A DNA stretch of 19,376 nucleotides. Source: Angelakisella sp. (GTDB lineage Bacteria > Bacillota > Clostridia > Oscillospirales > Ruminococcaceae). Both the position numbers and the translations under genes were made by a program. The stretch spans positions 1 to 19,376 of the forward strand of contig JAAWGY010000015.1 in assembly GCA_022795575.1 (NCBI GenBank), given 5' to 3'. Of this stretch, positions 5,722 through 14,030 are shown piece after piece (the first letter of the stretch is position 1; each line of letters begins with the position of its first letter). The notes below the pieces were generated by a model that was given only the letters and a program-made list of their open reading frames with translations, searched no databases and was not told the DNA's origin.

Positions 5722-7341
5722 ATGTCACAGATTCTGGTACAAAACCTTTCCTTTACCTATCCCGGCTCCCATCTTCCGGTGTTCCAGGGGCTGGAGCTTT
5801 CGCTGGACAGCCGCTGGCGGCTGGGGCTGGTGGGGCGCAACGGACGGGGCAAAACCACCCTGCTGCGGCTGCTGGCCGGGGAATTGCAGCCGGACGAGGG
5901 GGGGAGCATCCAATGCCCGGTGCCGGTGAGCAGCTTTCCCTTTCCGCCGGGGGATACCTCCCGCCCGGCGGGGGAGGTGGCCCGGGAGGCGGTGGCTCCC
6001 TTCCGGGCCATGGAGGAGGGGATGGCCGCTGCCATCGCAGACGGGGGGGCCGAGGCGCTGGCCCGGTACGGAGAGCTGGAGGAGCGCTACCAGGCCACCC
6101 AGGGCTATGTTATCGACGAGCTGATCCGCCGGGAGGCAGGGCGGCTGGAGGTGCGGGAGGAGGCGCTGAGCCGGCCCTTTGACACCCTTTCCCCCGGGGA
6201 GCGGGTCAAGCTGCTGCTTGCGGCGCTGCTGCTGCGCCCGGCGGGCTTCCTGCTGATCGATGAGCCCACCAGCCACCTGGACACCCGAGGGCGACGGGTG
6301 GTGGGGGAGTACCTGGCCCAGGGGGGCAAGGGCTTCCTGCTGGTCAGCCATGACCGGGACTTTTTGGACGCCGCCACAGACCACACCCTGGCGCTGAACC
6401 GCACCACCACCGACCTAATCCAGGGAAATTACTCGGTGTGGGAGGGGGAGAAGGACCGCAGGGATGCCTTCGAGCTGGCCCGGCACCAAAAGCTGCGGAG
6501 GGAGGCGGTGCGGCTGGAGAGCGCCGCCCGGCGGACCTCGGGGTGGTCTGACACGCTGGAGGCCACCAAAAAGGGATTGGGCCAGGACAGCGCCAGCGGC
6601 TTGCGTCCGGACCGGGGGCACATTGGGGCCAAGTCCGCCAAGATGATGAAGCGGGCCAAGGCCATTGAGGAACGGCGCCGGGAGGCACTGGAGGAGACCA
6701 AAACCCTTTTGCGGGACCTGGAGGAGCAGGAGCCGCTGAAGCTGCATCTGCTGCCTGTCCGGCGGCAGCTGCTGGTGCGGGCGGACGGGATCTCGGCGGA
6801 CTACGGGGCGGGGCCGGTGTTTCCGCCGGTTTCCTTTACGGTGGGGCCGGGGGAGCGGCTGGCGCTGACCGGGCCCAACGGGTGCGGGAAATCTACGTTG
6901 TTAAAGCTGATTGCGGGGGAGGAGATTGGCCACACGGGGACGCTGTGGCGGGCGGGGGAGCTGGTTATTTCCCGGCTGGCCCAGGACTGCTCGGGGCTTT
7001 GCGGGAGTCTTTCCGATTACGCGGAGGCCCAGGGGGTGGATGGGGACTTGATGCGGGCTATTCTGCGGAAGCTGGATTTCCCCCGGGAGCTGTTGGGGTT
7101 GCCTATGGACGGGTACAGCCAGGGGCAGAAGAAGAAGGCGGCGTTGGCGGCGAGTCTGGCGAAACCGGCGCATCTTTTTCTATGGGATGAGCCGCTGAAT
7201 TACATTGATTTGCTATCCCGGCGGCAGCTGGAGGAGCTGTTGACGCAGCATCAGCCGGCCCCGGCCATGGTGATGGTGGAGCATGACGCTTGGTTTTTGC
7301 GGCGGGTTGCGGAGCGGACCTGTCCGGTGGGGGAGGGGTGA
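5722..7341 (+). CDS. ABC-F ribosomal protection protein, Lsa-type
   Basis: This 539-residue soluble protein has two ABC domains and no membrane helices, the ABC-F layout. It probably binds the ribosomal E site and dislodges antibiotics; Lsa relatives act on lincosamides, streptogramin A and pleuromutilins. The first cassette has Walker A GRNGRGKTT (38-46), signature LSPGE (156-160), Asp180-Glu181 and His210. The inter-domain linker (about 245-330) carries AARRTSGWSD, RPDRGHIG and AKMMKRAK, stretches characteristic of the Lsa group. The second cassette has Walker A GPNGCGKST (384-392), signature YSQGQ (465-469), WDEPLNYID (488-496) and His521. The frame is open upstream, but the ATG at 5722 with GGAGG (5708-5712) 9 bases ahead gives the family N-terminus. 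The attenuator-like leader supports antibiotic-inducible expression. Which drugs it protects against cannot be read from sequence. Confidence 0.88.
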   Translation: MSQILVQNLSFTYPGSHLPVFQGLELSLDSRWRLGLVGRNGRGKTTLLRLLAGELQPDEGGSIQCPVPVSSFPFPPGDTSRPAGEVAREAVAPFRAMEEGMAAAIADGGAEALARYGELEERYQATQGYVIDELIRREAGRLEVREEALSRPFDTLSPGERVKLLLAALLLRPAGFLLIDEPTSHLDTRGRRVVGEYLAQGGKGFLLVSHDRDFLDAATDHTLALNRTTTDLIQGNYSVWEGEKDRRDAFELARHQKLRREAVRLESAARRTSGWSDTLEATKKGLGQDSASGLRPDRGHIGAKSAKMMKRAKAIEERRREALEETKTLLRDLEEQEPLKLHLLPVRRQLLVRADGISADYGAGPVFPPVSFTVGPGERLALTGPNGCGKSTLLKLIAGEEIGHTGTLWRAGELVISRLAQDCSGLCGSLSDYAEAQGVDGDLMRAILRKLDFPRELLGLPMDGYSQGQKKKAALAASLAKPAHLFLWDEPLNYIDLLSRRQLEELLTQHQPAPAMVMVEHDAWFLRRVAERTCPVGEG

Positions 7342-7371
7342 CAGGGGCGGCAGAGGGCGCTACGGGAAAGG

Positions 7372-7397
7372 AAGCGGCCTGTGGGACAGGCTGCTTT
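7372..7397 (+). terminator. Intrinsic terminator after the ABC-F gene
   Basis: AAGCGGCCTGT (7372-7382) pairs with ACAGGCTGCTT (7386-7396) with one G-T pair and a 3-base loop, ending in TTT. It begins 30 bases after the stop codon. The T run is short, so read-through is possible. Confidence 0.6.
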
Positions 7398-7559
7398 GCA
7401 ACCCCTCCCCCTCTCTGCAAATGAAATTTTCCGCCCCGCGCCTTTCAAATTTTATTCAAAACTAAACCAGTATCAAGAAAAAGTTTTAACATATATGCCA
7501 AAAACCCGCGGCCCCTACATCCAATATTTTCTGATTTACCACTGTAACGAAAAAAAGTA
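7398..7559. other. AT-rich intergenic stretch without a gene
   Basis: Between the ABC-F terminator and the peptide operon promoter the sequence turns markedly AT-rich. Short open frames here have no ribosome binding site or recognisable product. I see no RNA gene or repeat in it. Confidence 0.6.
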
Positions 7560-7588
7560 TTGCAAAACCCCGAATTTTGTTGTATCCT
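7560..7588 (+). promoter_or_regulatory. Promoter of the peptide ABC transporter operon
   Basis: TTGCAA (7560-7565) and TATCCT (7583-7588) are spaced by exactly 17 bases. The -10 hexamer is the same as in the ABC-F promoter. The start near 7595 leaves a leader of about 60 nt without strong structure. Confidence 0.65.
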
Positions 7589-7653
7589 ATTATTCATAAA
7601 AAATTCAAGGTTTCGGCGGGCTGGCTTTGTCCCCGTCCAGGAGGTAGTGTCCT

Positions 7654-8598
7654 ATGCGAAGATACATCATAAAGCGTATCGCCCTCATGCTCCTGCTGCT
7701 GCTGGGTATGAGCTTCATTGTGTTCGCCAGCCTCTATATCGCCCCCGGCGATCCGGCAACCATGGTGGCCGGCCCCAGTGCCACCGATGAGGATATCGCC
7801 GTCGTCCGGGCCAGCCTGGGGCTGGATAAACCCTTCCTGGTCCAGTATTTTATGTACCTGCGGCGGCTGGTAACACTGGACCTGGGCAATTCCTATACCT
7901 CCCGCCAGCCTATCCTAAGCGAGATCCTCGTCCGCCTGCCCAATACCCTGAACCTGGCCTGCGCCGCCATGATCCTGGCAGTGTTCATCGGCATCCCCTG
8001 CGGTATCATCACCGCGATGAAAAAGGATACCGCCGTGGATAACGCCGTAACCACCAGCTCCCTCATCGCCTTGTCTATCCCCAACTTCCTCCTGGGTACG
8101 ATTTTGATGTACATCTTCGCCGTCAAGCTGGGCTGGCTGCCGGTGGGCGGTATGACCCATTACTTCTGGACCCCCATCGGCATCAAGGAGGCCATCCTCC
8201 CCGCCTTCGCCCTGGCAACCGGTACCATCGCCAGCTTTATCCGCCTGGGCCGCTCCGCTATGCTGGATGTCCTCCAGTCGGATTACATCCGTACCGCCCG
8301 CTCCAAGGGCCTGCGGCGCAACACCGTCATCGTGGGCCACGCCCTGCGCAACGCCCTCATCCCCCTTGTCACCCAGTTCGGTACCAGCTTCGGCGGGTTG
8401 CTGGGCGGCGCCATCATCACCGAGCAGGTGTTTGTCATCAACGGCATCGGTACCTATCTGATCAATGCCATTCGTAATTATAATTACCCCGTGGTGCAAA
8501 GCACGGTGCTGGTCATCGCCACCATGTTTATCCTCATCAACCTGGCGGTGGACCTCCTGTATTGTGTCATCGATCCGCGGATTAAGTACGAAGGATAA
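7654..8598 (+). CDS. dppB: Dipeptide/oligopeptide ABC transporter permease, DppB type
   Basis: This 314-residue integral membrane protein is one of two permeases of a peptide importer. It has the standard family start MRRYIIKRI, a first helix, and the extracellular segment with GDPATMV and LGLDKPFLVQY. The cytoplasmic coupling (EAA) loop begins at Asp210 with the sequence DYIRTARSKGL and continues LRNALIPLV. Length and layout are normal for the DppB/OppB family (BPD_transp_1 fold, six helices). AGGAGG (7639-7644) lies 9 bases before the ATG. It is the first gene of a five-gene operon; the next start is 13 bases after its stop. It should pair with the following permease. The transported peptide type cannot be told from sequence. 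Confidence 0.94.
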   Translation: MRRYIIKRIALMLLLLLGMSFIVFASLYIAPGDPATMVAGPSATDEDIAVVRASLGLDKPFLVQYFMYLRRLVTLDLGNSYTSRQPILSEILVRLPNTLNLACAAMILAVFIGIPCGIITAMKKDTAVDNAVTTSSLIALSIPNFLLGTILMYIFAVKLGWLPVGGMTHYFWTPIGIKEAILPAFALATGTIASFIRLGRSAMLDVLQSDYIRTARSKGLRRNTVIVGHALRNALIPLVTQFGTSFGGLLGGAIITEQVFVINGIGTYLINAIRNYNYPVVQSTVLVIATMFILINLAVDLLYCVIDPRIKYEG

Positions 8599-8611
8599 GG
8601 GGGTGGACACC

Positions 8612-9532
8612 ATGAATGAGGTAAAACGCAGCAGCCAAATCCGGATTGCCCTGGATAAGCTCCTGAAGAACAAGTTGGCCGTCGTCTGCTTTGTGGTACT
8701 GGTGGTGGAGGTGGTGATGGTGGCCCTGGCCCCCTGGATCGCCCCCTTCAGCTACGAGGAGCAGGACCCCTCCATCCGGCTGCGCCCCGGCTTTTGGGGC
8801 CAGTGGACGGTGGAAACCGACCCCCAGGCCGAGGGCTACAAGCCCAACGAACAGTATGTCCCCGGCCATTACCTGGGCACCGATAAATACGGGCGCGATG
8901 TCTATTCCCGCCTCCTCTACGGCGGCAGGGTGTCGCTGCTGGTGGGCTTTGTCTCCACCGCCATGGGACTGGTGGCCGGCACCGTCTGCGGCCTGCTGGC
9001 CGCCTACTACCCCAAGCTGGATAACCCCATCATGCGGGTGATGGACCTGCTCTTTACCTTCCCCAGCATCCTGCTGGCTATGCTGATTATCGCCATGCTG
9101 GGGGTAAACGCCTTTAACACCATGCTGGCCATCAGCGTTTGGTCCATCCCCTCCTTTGCCCGGATGGTCCGGGGCAAGGCTTTACAGGTAAAGGAGGAGG
9201 ACTACATCATGGCCACCCGCTCCCTGGGGGCCAAGGATTCCCGGATCCTCTTTGTCCATATCCTCAAAAACTGCCTGCCGGTGATTATCGTCACCGCCAC
9301 CATGCGCATCGCCTCCTCCATCATCTCCATCTCCACCCTCAGCTACCTGGGGATGGGGGTGGCGCCCCCCATGCCGGAGTGGGGCGACATGATCTCCGCC
9401 GGCAAGGAGTACCTTTGGAACCACCCCAGCCTCACCTTTATTCCCGGCATCACCGTGATGGTGACGGTCATCTGCTTCAACATCCTGGGCGATAAGCTCC
9501 GGGATATCCTGGACCCCAGCCTCAAGGATTGA
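8612..9532 (+). CDS. dppC: Dipeptide/oligopeptide ABC transporter permease, DppC type
   Basis: This 306-residue partner permease has a cytoplasmic N-terminus with ALDKLLKNKLAVV, a first helix, the LAPWIAPF segment and an extracytoplasmic loop leading to the hallmark GTDKYGRDVYSRLLYGGRVSL. The coupling loop reads DYIMATRSLGAKDSRIL and is followed by HILKNCLPVIIV. The C-terminal LSYLGMGVAPPMPEWG motif is typical of DppC/OppC. The frame is open upstream, and an in-frame GTG at 8603 is possible, but the ATG at 8612 follows AAGGGGG (8597-8603) by 8 bases. It forms the heterodimeric channel with the preceding gene product. The next gene begins 74 bases downstream with its own strong ribosome binding site. 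Confidence 0.94.
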   Translation: MNEVKRSSQIRIALDKLLKNKLAVVCFVVLVVEVVMVALAPWIAPFSYEEQDPSIRLRPGFWGQWTVETDPQAEGYKPNEQYVPGHYLGTDKYGRDVYSRLLYGGRVSLLVGFVSTAMGLVAGTVCGLLAAYYPKLDNPIMRVMDLLFTFPSILLAMLIIAMLGVNAFNTMLAISVWSIPSFARMVRGKALQVKEEDYIMATRSLGAKDSRILFVHILKNCLPVIIVTATMRIASSIISISTLSYLGMGVAPPMPEWGDMISAGKEYLWNHPSLTFIPGITVMVTVICFNILGDKLRDILDPSLKD

Positions 9533-9606
9533 TTTTGGTTGTCTGTCAGCAATGACTCTCAATAAAGCACAGCTATTTTGCAAAAAACCGTAAAGGAGAG
9601 AAGAAA

Positions 9607-11220
9607 ATGAAGAAACTGCTTTGTGTCGCCCTCGCCCTGACCTTGGCTGTCAGCCTGTTGGCCGGCTGCGACGGCACCACCACGCCCCCGGCCGCTACCG
9701 GGAACAGCACCCCTGCCGCAGGCGGCGACGCCGGCGCCGGCGCCGGGGCCCCCCAGGACAAGATGTTCAACGTCGCCCTTACCGCCCCCTTCACCGGCTT
9801 TGACCCCCTGCGGACCAACGACTCCGCCTCCACCTATGTCAATGCCCAGATCTACGAGACACTCTACCGCATCGACCCGGTGACAGGCGAGTACATCTGC
9901 CTGCTGGCCGCCGAGCTGCCCCAGTTCTCCGAGGATGGCCTTACCGCCACCATCAAGCTCCGGGACGGCATCAAGTTCCACGACGGCACCGACTTTAACG
10001 CCGAGGCGGTAAAGTACACCTTCGAGCTCATCAAGGACCCCGAGTTCGGCTCCGCCCGGGCCTCCATCGCCGGCTCCATCGATTCCATCGAGTGCCCCGA
10101 TGACACCACCGTGGTCTTCCACCTCACCTATGAGGACGGCGTCCTGGTGGCCAAGCTGGCCCACACCAACTCCGCCATCGTCTCCCCCACCGCCCAAAAG
10201 GGACAGGACCTGATGGTGAACCCCTGCGGCACCGGCCCCTATAAGTTCGTCAGCTCGGTTTCCGGCTCCAACGTGGTGCTCACCCGCAACGACGAGTATT
10301 GGGGCGAGGCTCCCGACATCAAGGATGTCACCATGACCATCATCGCCGAGGAATCCACCGCCATTGCCCGGATGGAGACCGGCGAGGCCGACTTTATGCC
10401 CAACGTCACCGTGGAGCAGGTCTCCCGCATCGAGGGTATCCCCAACGTCAAGTTCGAGACCTCCGAGGCCGCTCAGATCTACTATATGTGTATGCGGGGC
10501 AGCTCCTACAAAAACCCCGTGATGGCGGAGAAGGAGTTCCGCACCGCCCTGGCCAAGTCCATCGATAAGGAGGGCTATGTCCAGTACATCATGGAGACCT
10601 ACGCCGACGCCGCCGAAAGCGTCCTTGGCCCCAAGATCACCGGCTTTGCCGAGGAAGCCGTCACCCACAACATCGCCTACGACCCCGAGGGGGCCAAGGC
10701 CATCCTGGATGCCCACCCCGGCTGGGCCGACGAGGAGATCTCCTTCCTGGTGCCCAGTACCCCCGGCTACCAGAACATGGGCGAGTACTTCCTGGCCAAC
10801 ATGAAGGCCGCCGGCTTTAACAACGTCAAGTACGAGAGCATCGACTGGGCCGCCTGGCTCAACGAGAGCAAGACCGACGGTCGCTTTGATGTCACCCTGG
10901 CCGCCTGGTCCAATGTCACCCGGGACGGCTCCGAGCTGATGGAGCCCAACTTCCACACCGTCAACGGCCAGAAGCGGATCCGCTACGCCGGCGATGACGG
11001 CGCCAAGGTGGATAGCTTTATCGATAACAGCAAGACCACCTCTGATATGCAGGTGCGGTCCGAGAACCTGCTGAAGGTCAACGCCCTGCTCCAGGACGAG
11101 GCCTATGTCCAGCCCATCTACCACGGCATCAACCTTTACGCCTACAACACCGCCTACACCGGCGTTACCCGGGATCCCGGCGGCACCTTCTACCTGAAGG
11201 ACATCAAATACGCCGGCTAA
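9607..11220 (+). CDS. Peptide ABC transporter substrate-binding lipoprotein (SBP family 5)
   Basis: This 537-residue extracellular lipoprotein is the peptide-binding component of the importer. It has a signal sequence with lipobox LAGC (Cys21), a Gly/Ala/Thr-rich spacer to about residue 50, then the family 5 fold. Recognisable stretches are FDPLRTNDSAS, YETLYRID near the N-lobe, IKLRDGIKFHDGTDFNAEAVKYTF (split here only for description), NPCGTGPYKFV and EFRTALAKSID. AAGGAG (9593-9598) lies 8 bases before the ATG. Its place after the two permeases, giving the order B-C-A-D-F, differs from the common A-B-C-D-F order. It is followed by two strong hairpins, which may stabilise its mRNA relative to the downstream ATPase genes. 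Ligand could be di- or oligopeptides, or another ligand of this broad family such as nickel or glutathione. Confidence 0.92.
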   Translation: MKKLLCVALALTLAVSLLAGCDGTTTPPAATGNSTPAAGGDAGAGAGAPQDKMFNVALTAPFTGFDPLRTNDSASTYVNAQIYETLYRIDPVTGEYICLLAAELPQFSEDGLTATIKLRDGIKFHDGTDFNAEAVKYTFELIKDPEFGSARASIAGSIDSIECPDDTTVVFHLTYEDGVLVAKLAHTNSAIVSPTAQKGQDLMVNPCGTGPYKFVSSVSGSNVVLTRNDEYWGEAPDIKDVTMTIIAEESTAIARMETGEADFMPNVTVEQVSRIEGIPNVKFETSEAAQIYYMCMRGSSYKNPVMAEKEFRTALAKSIDKEGYVQYIMETYADAAESVLGPKITGFAEEAVTHNIAYDPEGAKAILDAHPGWADEEISFLVPSTPGYQNMGEYFLANMKAAGFNNVKYESIDWAAWLNESKTDGRFDVTLAAWSNVTRDGSELMEPNFHTVNGQKRIRYAGDDGAKVDSFIDNSKTTSDMQVRSENLLKVNALLQDEAYVQPIYHGINLYAYNTAYTGVTRDPGGTFYLKDIKYAG

Positions 11221-11236
11221 GCAGCCGATCCCCTCT

Positions 11237-11268
11237 CCCCGCCCCGGGGCCTGCGCTCCGGGGCGGGG
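11237..11268 (+). other. GC-rich hairpin between binding-protein and ATPase genes
   Basis: CCCCGCCCCGG (11237-11247) pairs perfectly with CCGGGGCGGGG (11258-11268) across a 10-base loop, 16 bases after the stop codon. No T tract follows. It would suit a 3' stability element or a partial terminator within the operon. Confidence 0.7.
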
Positions 11269-11287
11269 GAGGTCCCCCCGGTGTATG

Positions 11288-11327
11288 TTAAGCCCGGCTC
11301 TCCGCTGCGGCGGAGGGCGAGGCTTAG
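11288..11327 (+). other. Second intergenic hairpin in the peptide operon
   Basis: TAAGCC (11289-11294) pairs with GGCTTA (11321-11326). Inside this, GCTCTCCGC (11297-11305) pairs with GCGGAGGGC (11310-11318), with one G-T pair and a TGCG tetraloop. With the preceding hairpin it fills much of the 179-base gap before the ATPase genes. No T tract follows. Confidence 0.6.
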
Positions 11328-11399
11328 AATATACCGCACTCTGGCGATTCTGCCGCCGTCCTCTGCGCAGCGGCGCGGATTGAAATGGAGGATAGTTTC

Positions 11400-12395
11400 A
11401 TGGGCAAAAAAGTGCTCGAGGTCAAGGACTTAGTCACCACCTTCCGCATCGATAAAAAGGAATACGAGGTCATCCGGGGCATCTCCTTTGACATCGAGGA
11501 GAACGAAACGGTCTGCATGGTGGGGGAATCCGGCTGCGGCAAGTCGGTGACAACCCTGGCGGTGATGGATCTGCTCCCCGGCAACGGCCGCATCGTTTCC
11601 GGCAGCATCAAGCTGGCGGGGCAGGAGCTTACCACCATGTCCCCCAAGGAGCGCAACGCCCTGCGGGGCAGGCAGATGGGGATGATCTTCCAGGAGCCCA
11701 TGACCGCCCTGAACCCCCTGCTCACCATCGGCCGCCAGATGACCGAGGGGCTGATGCTCCACCTGGGGATGGGCAAGCAGGAGGCCCACGCCGCCGCCGT
11801 CTCCTACCTGGAGAAGGTGGGCATCGCTAACCCGGAGGACCGGATGCGCCAGTACCCCTTCCAGCTTTCCGGCGGGCTGCGGCAGCGGGTGATGATCGCC
11901 ATGGTGATGGCGGTGCGCCCCAGCCTCCTTATCGCCGACGAGCCCACCACCGCCCTGGACGTCACCATCCAGAAACAGGTGCTGGTCCTCCTTAACAAGC
12001 TGAAGAAGGATGTCAGCACCGGCATCCTCTTTATCACCCACGACCTGGGGGTGGTGGCGGAGATCGCCGACCGGGTGATCATCCTGTACTCCGGCCGCAA
12101 GGTGGAGGAGGGCCCCATCCACAACATCTTCGCCCGGCCGCTGCATCCCTACACCGTCGGCCTTATGAAGGCGGTGCCCAACGTGGACGAGGACGACTTC
12201 GACATCCAGCCCATCCCCGGGGTGTTCCCCAACATCACCGAGGAGATCGGGGGCTGCCGGTTCCACCCCCGGTGCCCCTACGCCACCCAGCGCTGCCGCC
12301 AGGAGATCCCGGCGGAGCTGACGGTGGAGCCGGGACATACCGTCTGCTGCCACAAGGTGGCGGAGGAGCTCAGCGGTAAGGAGGTGCGGGCATGA
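11400..12395 (+). CDS. dppD: Dipeptide/oligopeptide ABC transporter ATP-binding protein, DppD type
   Basis: This 331-residue cytoplasmic ATPase is one of the two energising subunits. Motifs: Walker A GESGCGKS (42-49), Q-loop Gln98 in FQEPMTALNP, signature LSGGL (156-160), Walker B Asp180-Glu181 followed by PTTALD, and switch His214. The C-terminal oligopeptide-transporter extension includes Cys286, Cys292, Cys299 and Cys316/317 in the layout CxxxxxCxxxxxxC plus CCH. In related transporters this pattern binds an iron-sulfur cluster. The ATG at 11400 follows GGAGG (11387-11391) at 8 bases; an upstream in-frame ATG at 11385 overlaps that site and is less likely. Its stop overlaps the next start in ATGA, so the two ATPases are probably translated as a pair. 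Confidence 0.94.
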   Translation: MGKKVLEVKDLVTTFRIDKKEYEVIRGISFDIEENETVCMVGESGCGKSVTTLAVMDLLPGNGRIVSGSIKLAGQELTTMSPKERNALRGRQMGMIFQEPMTALNPLLTIGRQMTEGLMLHLGMGKQEAHAAAVSYLEKVGIANPEDRMRQYPFQLSGGLRQRVMIAMVMAVRPSLLIADEPTTALDVTIQKQVLVLLNKLKKDVSTGILFITHDLGVVAEIADRVIILYSGRKVEEGPIHNIFARPLHPYTVGLMKAVPNVDEDDFDIQPIPGVFPNITEEIGGCRFHPRCPYATQRCRQEIPAELTVEPGHTVCCHKVAEELSGKEVRA

Positions 12396-13966
12396 GCGGG
12401 CAACGCAAAAAGCTTTTGGAGCTGCGCAAGCTGAAGAAATACTTCCCGGTTCGCCGGGGCGTCGCCATCAAGGCGGTGGAGGACGTCACCTTCTCCATCT
12501 ACGAGGGGGAGAAGTTCGGCGTGGTGGGGGAGTCCGGCTGCGGCAAATCCACCCTGGGCCGGGTGATCCTCCAGCTCTATCCCCAAACCAGCGGGGCCTG
12601 CATCTACTACGGCCAAACCAGGGATGAGATGTGCCCCCAGTACCTGGCCAAAGAGGTGGCCCGCATCACCGATTACCAGCGCAAGGCCACCGAGTTCTAC
12701 CAAAAGTCCCTGGTGCTGCAAAAGAAGGCCGACGCCCTGCGGGTGGAGGCCGACGCCCTTTCCGCCATGGGCACCGACCGGGAGGTGAAGAAGGAGGCCC
12801 GCCTCCAGAAGCGGCTCAGCGAGCTGGAGTTCCAGGCCCACGAGCTGCGCAAGGACGCCTCCCGCCAGCTCCGGGAGGGCTCCCGGACGGTGGGCTCCCT
12901 CATCCTCTGCAAGGACCTGCCCAAGGTCCAGGAGCTCTTTACACAGGCCCAGAAGGAGACGGTGGCCGCCTCCGCCGCCATCAAAAAGTACCGGGAGTAC
13001 GAAAAGCAGGCCGCCGAGGCGGAGGTAGCCGGCAAGCCGGACCCCGCCCTCCGGGACAGGATGGAGACCGCCAAGCGGGAGGCGGTGGCCCACCGGGATA
13101 CCGCCCACGGCCTGCGCCAAAAGGCCTTTGACGACTACCGTGGCAAGGACATCCTCCCCATTACCGAGCGCACCCAGGACCCGGCCTACCAGGATAAGCT
13201 GGACCGCAACTACGAGACCGGCATCAACCTGGGCAAGCTTACCCGGGAGGAGATGCGGGAGCTCCGCCGGGAGATGCAGATGATCTTCCAGGACCCCGCC
13301 GCCTCCCTGGACCCCCGCCAGACGGTGGGCAAGTCCATCGAGGAGGTCTTTGTCATCAACACCGACCTCCCCGCCCAGGTCCGCAAGGAAAAGACCATGG
13401 AGCTGCTGGAGAAGGTGGGGCTCAAGCGGGAGCACTACTGGTCCTATCCCAACACCCTTTCCGGCGGGCAGAAGCAGCGGGTGGGCATCGCCCGGGCCAT
13501 CGCCCTGGACACCAAGTTTGTGGTGCTGGACGAGTCGGTCTCCGCCCTGGACGTTTCGGTCCAGGCGCAGATTCTCCAGCTTTTGGGGGAGCTCAGCGCC
13601 GAAAAGCACCTGACCTACTTCTTCATCACCCACGACCTGGGGGTGGTCAAGCACTTCTGCGACCGTATCCTGGTGATGTACCTGGGCAACGTCTGCGAGC
13701 TGGCGGAATCGGCTGCGCTGTTCCATAACCCCCTGCACCCCTACACCCAGTCGCTGCTGGCGGCGGTGCCCCGGCTGCGGGTGGGGGAGGAGCACTCCAC
13801 CGAGTCGGTGCTGGAGGGGGATGTCCCCAGCGCCATGAACCCGCCCAAGGGCTGTCCCTTCCACACCCGGTGCAGCCAGTGCATGGAGATCTGCGGCAAG
13901 GAGCGGCCCCCCGTTGTGGAGGCGGAGCCCGGGCACTTTGTGGCCTGCCACCTTTTTGACAAATGA
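12392..13966 (+). CDS. dppF: Peptide ABC transporter ATP-binding protein, DppF type, with large internal insertion
   Basis: This 524-residue ATPase is much longer than the roughly 320-340 residues usual for DppF/OppF. Walker A GESGCGKST (46-54), Q-loop Gln300 in MIFQDPAASLDP, signature LSGGQ (356-360), Asp380-Glu381 (in LDES rather than LDEP) and switch His414 are all present. Lys52 and Gln300 are 248 positions apart, against 50 in the partner DppD, so about 200 residues are inserted. The insert (roughly 80-285) is highly charged, rich in Lys, Glu, Ala, Arg and Gln, and looks like helical coiled coil. The catalytic parts are intact and the frame is continuous with neighbour-like codon use, so it appears functional. 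The C-terminal cysteine cluster (Cys488, 494, 497, 501, 519) is retained. AAGGAGG (12378-12384) lies 7 bases before the start. Confidence 0.9.
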   Translation: MSGQRKKLLELRKLKKYFPVRRGVAIKAVEDVTFSIYEGEKFGVVGESGCGKSTLGRVILQLYPQTSGACIYYGQTRDEMCPQYLAKEVARITDYQRKATEFYQKSLVLQKKADALRVEADALSAMGTDREVKKEARLQKRLSELEFQAHELRKDASRQLREGSRTVGSLILCKDLPKVQELFTQAQKETVAASAAIKKYREYEKQAAEAEVAGKPDPALRDRMETAKREAVAHRDTAHGLRQKAFDDYRGKDILPITERTQDPAYQDKLDRNYETGINLGKLTREEMRELRREMQMIFQDPAASLDPRQTVGKSIEEVFVINTDLPAQVRKEKTMELLEKVGLKREHYWSYPNTLSGGQKQRVGIARAIALDTKFVVLDESVSALDVSVQAQILQLLGELSAEKHLTYFFITHDLGVVKHFCDRILVMYLGNVCELAESAALFHNPLHPYTQSLLAAVPRLRVGEEHSTESVLEGDVPSAMNPPKGCPFHTRCSQCMEICGKERPPVVEAEPGHFVACHLFDK

Positions 13967-13987
13967 TTAAAGGGCGTTTTTCGCGAC

Positions 13988-14015
13988 AAACGGAGGGGCC
14001 GGTGCCCCTCCGTTT
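13988..14015 (+). terminator. Intrinsic terminator of the peptide operon
   Basis: AAACGGAGGGGC (13988-13999) pairs perfectly with GCCCCTCCGTTT (14004-14015) across a CGGT loop, 21 bases after the last stop codon. The T tract is short (TTT, then CGTT), so termination strength is uncertain. Confidence 0.75.
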
Positions 14016-14030
14016 CGTTGTGGAGAGGGC

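Noticed and set aside
9559..11124. A 521-codon minus-strand open frame opposite the peptide-binding protein
   Set aside because: It is a GC-skewed antisense shadow with low-complexity Gly/Val/Asp/His composition and no ribosome binding site; the plus-strand gene has a full family signature.
12278..13951. A 557-codon minus-strand open frame opposite DppF, including the insertion
   Set aside because: The product is Gly/Leu/His/Val-rich antisense sequence. The plus strand carries intact ATPase motifs on both sides of the insert in one continuous frame.
12392..13966. DppF as two fused or frameshifted genes
   Set aside because: All ABC motifs occur once and in the correct order in one frame, with no duplicate Walker A or internal start with ribosome binding site; an in-frame insertion explains the length.
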